A stretch of DNA of 61,068 bases from Bacteroidota bacterium (GCA_030706145.1 JAUZPB010000015.1:1-61068); one strand, 5' to 3'. Positions 42,685 through 52,099 are shown, counted from the first letter of the stretch. The notes: generated by a model not told the origin, from the sequence alone. A program made the numbers and translations.

Positions 42685-43881
42685 ATGAAATGGTTATTGA
42701 CCAATGGAAATCTTGTTACTGGGGATTCCATTTTAGAAAATACAAATCTGGTTATAAATGAAGATAAAATAGAATCCATTGAAAAAGAAAGTAACATAAA
42801 TGAATTTGAAAATATCTTTGATGCTAAGGGGTGCTATGTGTTGCCGGGCTTTATAGATCTGCATTGCCATGGGGGACGTGGATCTGATGTGATGGATGGA
42901 AACCAGGAGGCACTCAGCACTATCAGCCGCTTTCACGCTGAAGGAGGTACGGCATACTTTCTTGCTACAACTGCAAGTGATTCGCTGGAAAACTTACTGA
43001 ATGTACTTCAGGTATTAAGAACAAATAAAAATGAAACAAGTGATGGTGCAAAAATACTTGGAGCTCATCTAGAAGGCCCCTATTTTGCACAGAAAAAGCA
43101 TGGCTGTCATCTGCCGGAATTTGTAAGAACTCCCTCAGAAGATGAGACATCGTTGCTGCTGGAATATAAGGATGTAATAAGATCTATCACTATTGCACCT
43201 GAGATACAAGGGGCTTTAAGGCTCATAAAAAGGTTTTCAGAAAATGGTATTGTTGTTTCACTTGGGCACACAGAATGCAGCTATGATGAAGCCTTAAGTG
43301 CAGTCGAAATGGGAGCAAGACATGTAACACATCTATACTGTGCTATGTCTGGTATTATAAAAAACGGCATTAGCAGAAAAGGCGGACTGATTGAAACCGC
43401 ATTACTTGAGGACAGGCTGACGGCTGAAATTATTGCTGATGGAATACATGTGCCCTCCGAACTGATCAGACTCGCAGTAAAGGCAAAAGGCATTGATAAG
43501 ATCTGTGTTGTTACTGATGCTATGCGGGGAGCCGGAATGCAGGATGGTATCTATACTTTTGGCTCATTGAGAGGACAGGAGGCAATAGTTAAGGATAAAA
43601 TGGCTGTAGTGAAAGAAGGAACTGGACTGGCAAGCAGCGTTTTTAAGATGAATGAAATGTTCTGTCATATGTTTAAGAATTTTGGTTATTCATATACTGA
43701 TCTGGCAAGGATGTTTTCATATAATCCAGCTTGTATATTATCAATGCAGGACAAAATTGGCAGCATTGAACTGGGGAAAATGGCTAGTTTTACAATTTTG
43801 AATCATGAACATGAAGTTGAAGCTACTATCGTACAAGGAAAATTGGTTTACTCAAGAAAAGCCGCTTTTAGTAAATATTGA
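42685..43881 (+). CDS. nagA: N-acetylglucosamine-6-phosphate deacetylase
   Basis: 398-residue amidohydrolase that removes acetyl from GlcNAc-6-P in amino-sugar catabolism and cell-wall recycling. Metal and catalytic residues are visible: H60 and H62 in DLHCHGG, E130 in HLEGPY, H195 in LGHTECSYDEA, H216 in HLYCAMS (HLFNAM in most), H255 in DGIH, and catalytic D278 in TDAMRG. The C terminus 'GSIELGKMASFTIL' is typical. No nagB or kinase gene adjoins. GH20- and GH123-type glycosidases 8-16 kb away could feed it. Confidence 0.94.
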   Translation: MKWLLTNGNLVTGDSILENTNLVINEDKIESIEKESNINEFENIFDAKGCYVLPGFIDLHCHGGRGSDVMDGNQEALSTISRFHAEGGTAYFLATTASDSLENLLNVLQVLRTNKNETSDGAKILGAHLEGPYFAQKKHGCHLPEFVRTPSEDETSLLLEYKDVIRSITIAPEIQGALRLIKRFSENGIVVSLGHTECSYDEALSAVEMGARHVTHLYCAMSGIIKNGISRKGGLIETALLEDRLTAEIIADGIHVPSELIRLAVKAKGIDKICVVTDAMRGAGMQDGIYTFGSLRGQEAIVKDKMAVVKEGTGLASSVFKMNEMFCHMFKNFGYSYTDLARMFSYNPACILSMQDKIGSIELGKMASFTILNHEHEVEATIVQGKLVYSRKAAFSKY

Positions 43882-44082
43882 AAAATGTAGTTGAATTTCG
43901 GTAGTTCAACCTCTTTGTGATCAGCATTTTGGTGAGCAAATGAACAAGTTTGAAATCTTATTTTATGCTTGCAATACTTTGATGTTAGTTTTATATTCAA
44001 TCTGATTTCAGATATTTTGAGGATGATTCATCATTTAAGATTTTTTTCATTATTAAACTCCTATTACTGGAAAAAAATTATA

Positions 44083-45540
44083 ATGAATTTCAAAAGTATT
44101 TTTCTGACAATCGCTATAGCTGTTTTTAGCCTTACAGTTATATCCTGTGACAAAGAGGTTAGTACAAGTCCTCCGCCGACACCTGTCCCAACCGGGTTTA
44201 TCTCATTTGAGTCAAATCCTTCGGGAGCTGCAATTTATCTCAACAATAAAAATACGGGTCAATTTACTCCCGACAGTATTTGCTGGCTTGAAGATGATGT
44301 TTACAAAATTACTTTAAAGATGAATCTATTCAGGGATACTACGTTTTATGCCCAAGCTGAGCAAAATAAAAAAACTAAGATCAGTATCGATTACTTCGGT
44401 AATCCACTTATGTTTGGATCAATTTCGTGCAGTTCAGTTCCATCGAATTCTCTTATTTTGATCAATGGTAAAGAAACAGATAAACATACTCCATTTGTTT
44501 TTAGTAATCTTAAGCCCGGGATATATTTAGTAGGTTATAAGTCTTTTGGCTGTAGACAGGATAGTCAGTTTGTAAGTGTAGAAAGTAATAAGACGAGTAA
44601 GTCATTTTTAGAACTTGTGGATACAACTGTATGGATGAATTTTAACAGTTCTAATTCAGCCTTTAGGGCATCATACTTAAGTTGTATTGCAATTGATGAT
44701 TATGATATAAAATGGATTGGAACAGATGGAGATGGACTTATCCGTTTTGATGATAACCAGTGGAATTATTATACACCTAAAAATTCTCCTATTCCAGGTT
44801 ATTCTGTAAATAGCATTGTCATTGATGGGAAAATTATCTGGATAGGAACTAATAATGGACTCGCAAATTTTGACGGAATAAGCTGGAAGGTTTATAGGAG
44901 TGATAATTCGCTTCTTCCAAATAATTTTGTTAGCTCAATATGCAGAGATCCTGTAACAGGAAATATATGGATTGGTACGTCAAGCGGATTAGCCAGAATA
45001 TCAAGAGTAGGCTTTGGGTTAAGCTGGACTGTTTATAATACCTCTAACTCCCAGCTGCCTGAAAATGCCATAAGCAAAGTTGCAGTTGAATATGGAAAAG
45101 TTTGGATAGGGACAAATACCGGTTACCTTGTGAATTTTAATGGAAATAAGTGGACAACAATTAAACGCTTGCCCGGAGAAATTACTGCCCTATGGGCAGG
45201 AGTAAGTTATGGCGGACTATGGGCTTCTTATCATGATTATATACGTGGAACAGGTGACATAGGAGGTGTTTATGTGTATGATAATAATACGCTGACAGAA
45301 GTTAAGGATCTGCCCAGCAAACAATTCAAGTGTATTGCTTCGCACTCTGATACTAAATGGATCGGAACTGTAGATGGACTGATAAAAATGAACGGTATGA
45401 ATTTTAGTGAACTATTTACCAGCAGCAATTCAGGCCTGCCAGAGAATTACATTAAAGACATAGCATTTGATTCAAAAGGAATAATGTGGATTAATACCTT
45501 CACAAAGGGAATAGTCAAGTATAAGATTAAAAAGAATTAG
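44083..45540 (+). CDS. Lipoprotein with two PEGA domains and a two-component-regulator-type propeller
   Basis: 485 residues. The signal peptide ends in a lipobox (LTVISC, Cys near 23), followed by a Pro-rich linker. Two PEGA domains are recognisable by 'GFISFESNPSGAAIYLNNKNTG' and 'GSISCSSVPSNSLILINGKETDKHTPF'. A beta-propeller of about six blades follows, each with a W-I-G-T signature (KWIGTDGDGL, IWIGTNNGL, IWIGTSSGL, VWIGTNTGY, KWIGTVDGL, MWINTFTKG). No histidine kinase or sorting domain is fused. An upstream extension in frame exists, but the ATG at 44083 starts the signal peptide. Probably an outer-membrane or periplasmic binding protein. Confidence 0.82.
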   Translation: MNFKSIFLTIAIAVFSLTVISCDKEVSTSPPPTPVPTGFISFESNPSGAAIYLNNKNTGQFTPDSICWLEDDVYKITLKMNLFRDTTFYAQAEQNKKTKISIDYFGNPLMFGSISCSSVPSNSLILINGKETDKHTPFVFSNLKPGIYLVGYKSFGCRQDSQFVSVESNKTSKSFLELVDTTVWMNFNSSNSAFRASYLSCIAIDDYDIKWIGTDGDGLIRFDDNQWNYYTPKNSPIPGYSVNSIVIDGKIIWIGTNNGLANFDGISWKVYRSDNSLLPNNFVSSICRDPVTGNIWIGTSSGLARISRVGFGLSWTVYNTSNSQLPENAISKVAVEYGKVWIGTNTGYLVNFNGNKWTTIKRLPGEITALWAGVSYGGLWASYHDYIRGTGDIGGVYVYDNNTLTEVKDLPSKQFKCIASHSDTKWIGTVDGLIKMNGMNFSELFTSSNSGLPENYIKDIAFDSKGIMWINTFTKGIVKYKIKKN

Positions 45541-45655
45541 ATGTTTTCTATATGTCTGTCCAAAAAGAATAAATAAACCAAAACTTAAAGGGTAAATAGC
45601 ATTTCTCTATTCAAAAGATTATTAATTAGTATGAACTTATTTTGAAGAAAAATAA

Positions 45656-45877
45656 CTTCTAAAATTACTGATCTTTAGTAGATATTTTCCCGGCTTTGTT
45701 AAGCTAAAAGTCTATGATATATTAGGCAAAGAAGTTGCCATTCTGGTAAACAAATACCAAAACGCTGGCAGTTATACAATTAAATTCGATGCATCTTCTC
45801 TTCCAAGCGGAATTTATTTATACAGACTTGAAGCTGGAAGCTTCATTGAAACCAGAAAACTAATCTTGATCAAATAA
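45656..45877 (+). pseudogene. Orphan T9SS type A C-terminal sorting domain
   Basis: An open frame without a start codon encodes the classic sorting domain: 'VKLKVYDILGKEVAILVN', then 'AGSYTIKFDASSLPSGIYLYRLEAG' and 'TRKLILIK' before a stop. Such domains end proteins secreted by the type IX system. The body of the host protein is absent; the preceding lipoprotein is in a different frame and has its own stop. It is a remnant of a deleted secreted protein. The remaining gap 45878-46162 contains only imperfect TCTGTTGTA direct repeats (about 45979-46008). Confidence 0.8.
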
Positions 45878-46162
45878 CGAAAACCTGTCCCAATTTTTAA
45901 TCAGGTCAAAATAAAATACCCGGAGAACTTTCGTAATTGTAACGATTGAGTTTAACGTGCTTTTCTCTTATAAAGCCTCTGTTGTAAAAAACATCTGTTG
46001 TAGAAACATGCGTAATTTAAAAATGATAATGAAGTGTTTTTTTTCTTTTTTTTTCGTTACGTTGTAAATGTTTCCTTGATTATTTTAAATGATCTGACTT
46101 TATATTACTGATCAAAGCTGCTGTTCTGTATAGTTGTCTTTTTTTACTGAAAAGGTAGAAAT

Positions 46163-48859
46163 ATGAAAAAAAATCCGATATTCTCGGAAGAGAAGCAAAA
46201 ACCTGGTATCGACACTTCCAACGAAAATGCCATCCCTGAGCAATGGGACCAGCCAAAGGCTAAGGTTGAAGAACGGTTCCCGGTTGTTGGTATCGGAGCT
46301 TCGGCAGGCGGCCTTGAGGCACTGGAACAATTTTTTACTCATGTGAATGAACCGAACGGAATGGCCTATGTCGTCATTCAGCATCTCGATCCGACGCACA
46401 AAGGTATGATGCCTGAACTTCTGCAGCGCTGTACAACAATGAAGGTATTTCAAGCAAAGGAGGGTCTAAAGATCAGGCCAAACTCGATCTATGTTATCCC
46501 GCCCAACAAAAGCATGTCTGTTCTTAATGGCTCGCTGCATCTGTTTGCACCAATTGAAACAAGAGGTTTAAGGCTGCCGGTAGATTATTTTTTCCATTCA
46601 CTTGCAGAGGACTATAAGGAGAATAGTATCGCTGTTATCCTTTCGGGTATGGGATCCGACGGATCGGCCGGGCTACGTTCAATTAAGGAGAAGGGGGGAA
46701 TTGTTCTTGTTCAGGATCCTGAAACTGCAAAGTACAGCGGTATGCCCCGCAGCGCAATCGAAGCCGTAGTGGCTGATATTGTGGCCCCAGCCGATGAATT
46801 AGTAGCAAAACTGTTGACTTTCTTAAAACATTTTCCGGCTGTTCATCCCATTCCCTCAACTGAGACAATTGACAGGAACGCACTGGACAAAATTATTATA
46901 CTCCTGAGGACAAAGACCGGACACGACTTTTCACCTTATAAAAAAAACTCAGTCCACCGGCGCATTGAACGCCGAATGGCTGTCCATAAAATCGATAAGA
47001 TTTCCCAATATGTCCGCTTTCTGCAGGAAAACCCTAAAGAATTAGATATCCTTTTTAAGGAGCTGCTCATCGGAGTGACCAGCTTTTTCCGTGATCCGGC
47101 CGTTTGGGAATTCCTTAAAGAAAAGGTTTTCCCTTCGCTTTTTGAAAGACTGCCAAACCGCTATGTGCTACGAGCCTGGGTGCCTGCATGCTCAACAGGC
47201 GAGGAAACTTATTCGCTAGCTATTATATTTAAAGAGGCTCAGGATTTATTTAAGCAGCATAATAAGAATTTTACCCTTCAAATATTTGCAACAGATCTTG
47301 ATGCCGATGCCATAAACAAGGCTAGAAAGGGTTTCTTCCCGGCCAACATTGCCACTGACGTTTCTCCTGAAAGGCTCAACCGCTTTTTTACTCCCGTTGA
47401 AGACGAGGGCTTCTGCATAAGGTCAGAAATAAGGGAAATGGTGGTCTTTGCACAGCAGAATGTGACAAAAGATCCTCCCTTTACAAAACTTGACATCGTT
47501 TCATGCCGCAACCTTTTAATTTACCTTGAATCGGAGCTGCAGAAAAGATTGATCTCACTTTTCCATTACAGTCTTAACCCCGGTGGAATATTGGTACTTG
47601 GAAGTTCTGAGTCCAACGGCGACAACAGAATATTATTTAACAGCATTGACGCTAAACTCAGGATTTATAGACGCCTGATTTCAACAACCCCCTCTTCCTC
47701 CAGGCAGGTTGAACTCTCAGCATCTGTCTTAAATATCAAAACAGATACTACCAAAAAAAACTTAACTATTAAAGTTACCGACAATATGGAAACTCTTGCC
47801 GATCAACTGCTCCTGCAGCAGTTTGCACCGGCCAGTGTACTTGTAAATAACGAGGGCGATATCCTTTATATTACCGGACGTACGGGAAATTATCTTGAGC
47901 CTGCCTCAGGTAAGGCAAACATGAACATCTTTGCTATGGCACGCCCCGGCCTCAGAAATGAGCTTCCAATTGTTTTCCATAAGGCGCTTCAGTGCTACCA
48001 AAAGGTTGTTCTCAGAAATATTAAAATAACAGATAATGAAAAAGTTAATTTTGTGGATCTTACAATTCAAAAAATTGAAAAGCCAGATGCGTTAAAAGAT
48101 TTGCTCATTGTTGTGTTTTCCGAAGTGTCTGCAATTCCGGAAAAGGATTCTCTGAAAGTTAAAGGCAGGAAATCTTCATCGGAGAAATCTGCAGAAAACC
48201 TTAATGATGAAGATCTGAGGCATGAACTGCAGAGACTCAAAGAGGAAATGCAAAGCTCATTTGAAATAATGCAGACCTCGCAGGAGGAGCTAAGATCAGC
48301 TAACGAGGAACTGCAGTCCACAAACGAGGAACTGCAGTCCACAAACGAGGAGTTAACAACTTCCAAAGAAGAAATGCAGAGCCTTAATGAGGAACTTCAG
48401 ACAGTAAACATAGAACTCCAGAGCAAGGTAGATGACTATACACTGGTTAATAACGATATGATCAACTTGCTCAACAGCACCGATATAGCCATACTATTCC
48501 TTGACAGAGAACTGCACATCCGCAGGTTTACAAAGCAGACGACAAAAATTTTCAAGCTGATACAAAGTGATATCGGCAGGTCCTTTACCGACCAGGTCTC
48601 CGATCTTAAATATCCGGAAATACTCAACGATGTAAAGGAAGTTTTACGAACACTTATCCTGGTAGAAAAAGATGTTGCCACCAACGATGGGCGGTGGTTC
48701 TCAGTACGAATTATACCTTACCGTACTGTTGATGACAGGATCGACGGGTTGGTAATCACCTTTTCCGATATAACAAAAGCAAAAAAACTGGAAACTGAAT
48801 TGAATAAAACAATTGCTATTCTCAGTTCACATAACCTGGATGGTCATGAAAAGCAATAA
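46163..48859 (+). CDS. CheB-CheR fusion with coiled coil and PAS domain
   Basis: 898-residue cytoplasmic protein. CheB methylesterase domain at about 38-220 (catalytic S47 in GASAGG, H74 in QHLDP, D166 in GMGSDG); no receiver domain precedes it. CheR methyltransferase at about 235-505 (helical 'HRRIERRM', SAM motif PACSTGEETY at 341-350, 'SCRNLLIYL'). A heptad coiled coil at about 672-756 (repeated NEELQST) and a C-terminal PAS domain follow. No chemoreceptor is encoded nearby; such fusions usually act in signalling with histidine kinases, as the next gene suggests. GC content and codon choice (GGC, CTG, CCG) are clearly higher than neighbours. Confidence 0.9.
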   Translation: MKKNPIFSEEKQKPGIDTSNENAIPEQWDQPKAKVEERFPVVGIGASAGGLEALEQFFTHVNEPNGMAYVVIQHLDPTHKGMMPELLQRCTTMKVFQAKEGLKIRPNSIYVIPPNKSMSVLNGSLHLFAPIETRGLRLPVDYFFHSLAEDYKENSIAVILSGMGSDGSAGLRSIKEKGGIVLVQDPETAKYSGMPRSAIEAVVADIVAPADELVAKLLTFLKHFPAVHPIPSTETIDRNALDKIIILLRTKTGHDFSPYKKNSVHRRIERRMAVHKIDKISQYVRFLQENPKELDILFKELLIGVTSFFRDPAVWEFLKEKVFPSLFERLPNRYVLRAWVPACSTGEETYSLAIIFKEAQDLFKQHNKNFTLQIFATDLDADAINKARKGFFPANIATDVSPERLNRFFTPVEDEGFCIRSEIREMVVFAQQNVTKDPPFTKLDIVSCRNLLIYLESELQKRLISLFHYSLNPGGILVLGSSESNGDNRILFNSIDAKLRIYRRLISTTPSSSRQVELSASVLNIKTDTTKKNLTIKVTDNMETLADQLLLQQFAPASVLVNNEGDILYITGRTGNYLEPASGKANMNIFAMARPGLRNELPIVFHKALQCYQKVVLRNIKITDNEKVNFVDLTIQKIEKPDALKDLLIVVFSEVSAIPEKDSLKVKGRKSSSEKSAENLNDEDLRHELQRLKEEMQSSFEIMQTSQEELRSANEELQSTNEELQSTNEELTTSKEEMQSLNEELQTVNIELQSKVDDYTLVNNDMINLLNSTDIAILFLDRELHIRRFTKQTTKIFKLIQSDIGRSFTDQVSDLKYPEILNDVKEVLRTLILVEKDVATNDGRWFSVRIIPYRTVDDRIDGLVITFSDITKAKKLETELNKTIAILSSHNLDGHEKQ
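48311..48352 (+). repeat. 21-bp tandem duplication in the CheB-CheR coiled coil
   Basis: CTGCAGTCCACAAACGAGGA plus one base occurs twice in tandem (last base A then G), encoding LQSTNEE twice. It inserts exactly one heptad, keeping the coiled-coil register. Confidence 0.9.
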
Positions 48860-50108
48860 TTATAATTCCCCAAAAGAAAATTTACTGCGCAAGAAAGCAG
48901 AAGAACAGCTAAAAAAACTGCAGGACAAACCTGGTAAGCCTTTATCTGAGGCCGATTCTCTGAAACTGTTGCATGAACTCCAGGTTCACCAGATAGAACT
49001 GGAAATGATGAACGAGGAGCTAAGGCTTGCAAGGGACAAAGCTGAAACAAACGAGGAAAAATATGCCGAACTCTATGATTTTGCTCCCTTTGGATATCTT
49101 ACGCTTATGCCGGATGCTACAATCAGCGAGCTTAACCTCAGCGCTGCAAGGTTGCTTGGAACAGAACGGTCTGTGCTGATAAACAGGAATTTTAATTATT
49201 TTCTTTACAGTGATTCCAAGCCCGTTTTTGATGATTTTTTGCGTAAAGTATTTGAAAACAATGAAAAAGCCTCCTGTGAATTGATGCTAAGGACTGAAGA
49301 CCACACTATGATGTATGTTTACCTTGAGGGTAAAAATATTGAGAATAGTGAAAGCTGTTTATTAACAATGATCGAAATAACTGAACGCAGGAAAGCGGAA
49401 AAAGCTTTAACGTATACATCCGAAGCCCTTAAAAGAAGCAATGCCGAACTCGAACAGTTTGCTTATGCTGTAAGCCATGACCTTCAGGAGCCATTGAGGA
49501 TGATATCGGGTTATATAAAGTTTCTGGAGGATAATTTAAGAGGTACCCTGGACTATAAGACCAGTAAGTATATGGACTATATTGTTGATGGCTCAAAGCG
49601 TATGTTCACCCTTATTAAGGATCTGCTTGCATACTCGCGTGTTGCTTCGCAAAAAGAAGAGACTGTCCCGGCTGATCTGAATAACGTAATTGAAGAGGTA
49701 TTAAAAGATCTTAAGCTTTCGATTGATGATACAAAGGCTGAGATCAAAGCTGATAAACTGCCCGTTGTCAGGGCAAACCCGGCTCTCATGCGCCAGCTCT
49801 TTCAGAACCTGATTGCAAATGCAATCAAGTTCAGAGGAAAGGAAAACCCGGTTATTTACATTACATTCGAGCGCAAGGCAGGCAACCTGGTTTTCTGTGT
49901 AAGAGATAACGGAATTGGTATAAATCCGGAATTCTCTGAACGTATATTCATGATCTTTCAGCGACTGCATGAAAGAGAAAAATACCCGGGTACTGGTATT
50001 GGACTAGCTTTATGCAAGAAAATAGTTGAGAACCACGGTGGAAAGATCTGGATTGAGTCTGAAGAAGGTAAAGGGGCTGCTTTTTATTTTACTCTTCCTG
50101 AAGAATAG
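48846..50108 (+). CDS. Soluble PAS-domain sensor histidine kinase
   Basis: 420 residues without membrane segments. An N-terminal coiled coil ('LLHELQVHQIELEMMNEELRLAR') precedes a PAS domain at about 72-180. HisKA follows with phospho-acceptor H211 in AVSHDLQEPLRMISGYI, then HATPase_c with N box NLIANAIKFR, G1 VRDNGIGI and G2 GTGIGLALCKKIVENHGGKIW. The gene overlaps the end of the CheB-CheR fusion, so both are co-translated. An ATG at 48840 is also in frame. No response regulator gene adjoins. Same elevated GC as the fusion gene. Confidence 0.9.
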   Translation: MKSNNYNSPKENLLRKKAEEQLKKLQDKPGKPLSEADSLKLLHELQVHQIELEMMNEELRLARDKAETNEEKYAELYDFAPFGYLTLMPDATISELNLSAARLLGTERSVLINRNFNYFLYSDSKPVFDDFLRKVFENNEKASCELMLRTEDHTMMYVYLEGKNIENSESCLLTMIEITERRKAEKALTYTSEALKRSNAELEQFAYAVSHDLQEPLRMISGYIKFLEDNLRGTLDYKTSKYMDYIVDGSKRMFTLIKDLLAYSRVASQKEETVPADLNNVIEEVLKDLKLSIDDTKAEIKADKLPVVRANPALMRQLFQNLIANAIKFRGKENPVIYITFERKAGNLVFCVRDNGIGINPEFSERIFMIFQRLHEREKYPGTGIGLALCKKIVENHGGKIWIESEEGKGAAFYFTLPEE

Positions 50109-50138
50109 ATGGTTGCTGCTCAGTAGCCAATCCTGGAA

Positions 50139-50163
50139 TAATTTAGACCAATCCGGACGATTG
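50139..50163. repeat. Dispersed repeat, copy 2
   Basis: Second copy of the AATTTAGACCAAT...GGACGATT element found at 42297, here in the intergenic space after the histidine kinase. Nothing else could be supported in 50109-50342. Confidence 0.6.
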
Positions 50164-50342
50164 AGCGACAATTAAACTTCAAACTGCTGCATCCTGGGCA
50201 TAAACTCATGCTCCCAATAAAAGATATAACAAGGTTAGCAGAAACAGCTTTTTTCCCTAAAACCATCGCTGCCCAGTTTGCATTTTAATGATTCCCAATG
50301 TAATTTAAGTTTAAATCAACTTGAATTTACTTGGTACATTCT

Positions 50343-50837
50343 ATGACAAGTCTTAATTACAAACAAATTATTGTAGTAGTTCTGGGCAGTATGTGCCTGG
50401 GCTTGTCTTATAACTATATTTCCGATAAAAAATTACCCGTATTTGGTTTTGATATTAAGAAATATGTCTCTGCCGAATTACTTAAAGATGATAGTAAAAA
50501 CTCATCTGTAAATGAACCGAAGCATATATCTCTCAAAGAAGCTCTAAAACTGTATCAGGCAAATGTAACTTTTATTGATGCCAGGGAAGAAGAAGACTAT
50601 CAAAATGGTCATATAAAAAACGCAATAAACATTCCATATGCAAAGCTTGAAAACTATAAACAAAAGCTTATTGGTATTTCTAAAGATGAACCCTTGGTCT
50701 CTTACTGCGGAGGATCTGACTGCGATCTGAGCATAATGCTTGGAAATAAATTGACTTCATTAGGTTACGACAAAGTTTTTATTTTTTTTGGCGGATGGAA
50801 TACATGGGAAAATGCAAATTATCCTGTTTCAAAATAG
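50343..50837 (+). CDS. Membrane-anchored rhodanese-like protein
   Basis: 164 residues. An N-terminal hydrophobic segment (about 9-24) directs export or anchoring. A single rhodanese domain at about 60-160 has 'TFIDAREEEDYQNGHIKNAINIPY' and active-site Cys in SYCGGSDCDLS; a second Cys sits four residues after the first. 'VFIFFGGWNTWENANYPV' closes the domain. It probably handles sulfane sulfur or acts in redox trafficking outside the cytoplasm. The ATG at 50343 was chosen over an upstream in-frame TTG (50331). The MauE gene follows six bases after its stop. Confidence 0.85.
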   Translation: MTSLNYKQIIVVVLGSMCLGLSYNYISDKKLPVFGFDIKKYVSAELLKDDSKNSSVNEPKHISLKEALKLYQANVTFIDAREEEDYQNGHIKNAINIPYAKLENYKQKLIGISKDEPLVSYCGGSDCDLSIMLGNKLTSLGYDKVFIFFGGWNTWENANYPVSK

Positions 50838-50843
50838 AGGAAT

Positions 50844-51293
50844 ATGAAAAGCATTCTAACTAAAAAATATTTACTTCTGATTGCAAGATTGATCCCTGGA
50901 GTTATATTTATTTTTGCAGGGATGGAGAAAATTTCTGACCCTACTTCATTTGCAAAAGCAATATATGATTACAAGATATTTCCTGAACTGTTAATCAACT
51001 TTTTTGCTTTGGCAATTCCATGGATTGAAGTCGTTTCAGGATTGCTTCTGGTTTTTGGGATATGGGTAAGAGAAAACGCATTTATATTAAATGCCTTATT
51101 ATTAGTATTCATAATCTTGATCTTAATTAGCATTCTTCGTGGCTTAAACATTGAATGTGGCTGCTTTGGAACTGCCTCGGGGAGCAGGGTGGGATGGAGA
51201 AAAATATTAGAAAATGTAGCTCTTCTAATCCCAGGAATCTACTTGACTTATTTTGAGAACATTCCTTTACAACAGGAGAATAGAAATGTTTAA
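50844..51293 (+). CDS. MauE/DoxX-family membrane protein
   Basis: 149 residues, four transmembrane helices, and the MauE/DoxX-like layout: 'LIARLIPGVIFIFAGMEKISDP' at the first helix and the conserved NIECGCFG cysteine pair after the third. MauE relatives take part in disulfide or cofactor handling of periplasmic enzymes. Between rhodanese and DUF1573 genes, with its 3' end overlapping the latter by eight bases, it is probably part of one extracytoplasmic redox cassette. Confidence 0.85.
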   Translation: MKSILTKKYLLLIARLIPGVIFIFAGMEKISDPTSFAKAIYDYKIFPELLINFFALAIPWIEVVSGLLLVFGIWVRENAFILNALLLVFIILILISILRGLNIECGCFGTASGSRVGWRKILENVALLIPGIYLTYFENIPLQQENRNV

Positions 51294-51996
51294 GAAATCC
51301 ATTTTTATTTTGTTTTTTGTTGCTGGTCTTATACTTGCTCAGCAAAATCCAAAAATTACTGTTAAACCATTGCATTATGATCTTGGAAATATTAAACAGG
51401 GAAAGATTGTAACAAAGATCTATCGCGTAAAAAATGAAGGCAGTGGTAAACTTATTATTAAAGACGTAAATGCTACATGCGGCTGTACTGCGGTAAAACC
51501 TATGAAGTATGAGTTGAAACCAGGCGAATCAACAGAACTTAAAGTTACCTTTAACTCGACAGGAAGAATGGGGAAGCAGGAAAAAACAGTTTATATTATA
51601 TCAAATGATCCTGTGAATAGTACACTTCCAATTACATTTTCTGCAAATGTTTTAGCAGAAAAAGAAGTTTCAAAAACACCCAAACTGTCTTTTACTGAAA
51701 GGTCTCATGATTTTGGACGGTTAAGTGAAGGCAAAATTGCCCAGTATAGTTTTGATTTTGTCAACTCAGGTGGTTCGACTCTTGAAATTGGCTATATAGT
51801 TTCTTCAGGTACACTCATTTCTGCACATGTCAGCAACCGCAGGATTGAACCCGGCGCAAAGGGGTCATTAAAGGTTGAACTTGATACTTCTAACATGCAG
51901 GGGAAAGTAACTCAAAATGTTAAAGTTGGTTGTAATGATCCTTCTGAACCGACACAAATCCTCTCTATAACAGCTGATGTAATTAAAAAGAATTAA
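51286..51996 (+). CDS. Exported DUF1573 protein (two Ig-like ASH domains)
   Basis: 236 residues: a signal peptide (MFKKSIFILFFVAGLILA) then two DUF1573/ASH-type immunoglobulin-like domains. The first (about 25-125) has HYDLGNIKQGK and the hallmark DVNATCGCT Cys pair. The second (about 130-235) has SHDFGRLSEGK but lacks the cysteines. AGGAG lies eight bases before the ATG, which decides this start over an upstream frame extension. Likely periplasmic; function of the family is unknown. Confidence 0.85.
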   Translation: MFKKSIFILFFVAGLILAQQNPKITVKPLHYDLGNIKQGKIVTKIYRVKNEGSGKLIIKDVNATCGCTAVKPMKYELKPGESTELKVTFNSTGRMGKQEKTVYIISNDPVNSTLPITFSANVLAEKEVSKTPKLSFTERSHDFGRLSEGKIAQYSFDFVNSGGSTLEIGYIVSSGTLISAHVSNRRIEPGAKGSLKVELDTSNMQGKVTQNVKVGCNDPSEPTQILSITADVIKKN

Positions 51997-52031
51997 AAAA
52001 GCAAATTTACTTTTTTAAGAAACAGATCTTT

Positions 52032-52071
52032 AAGTAAAAAGCCTCATAACTTTATATTTGTTATGAGGCTC
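52032..52071 (-). terminator. Terminator at the end of the minus-strand AmmeMemoRadiSam/GH123 block
   Basis: An 11-bp perfect stem AGCCTCATAAC (52040-52050)/GTTATGAGGCT (52060-52070) with a 9-base loop. The T-run (TTTTT, 52035-52040 complement) is on the minus-strand 3' side, so it mainly serves the minus-strand genes. It may also stop DUF1573 transcription. Confidence 0.82.
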
Positions 52072-52099
52072 TATCATAATATTATTGAAGATTTAATGG

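Noticed and set aside
43969-44082. 38-residue N-terminal extension of the PEGA/propeller lipoprotein
   Set aside because: The downstream ATG at 44083 starts a complete lipoprotein signal peptide; the extension would destroy it.
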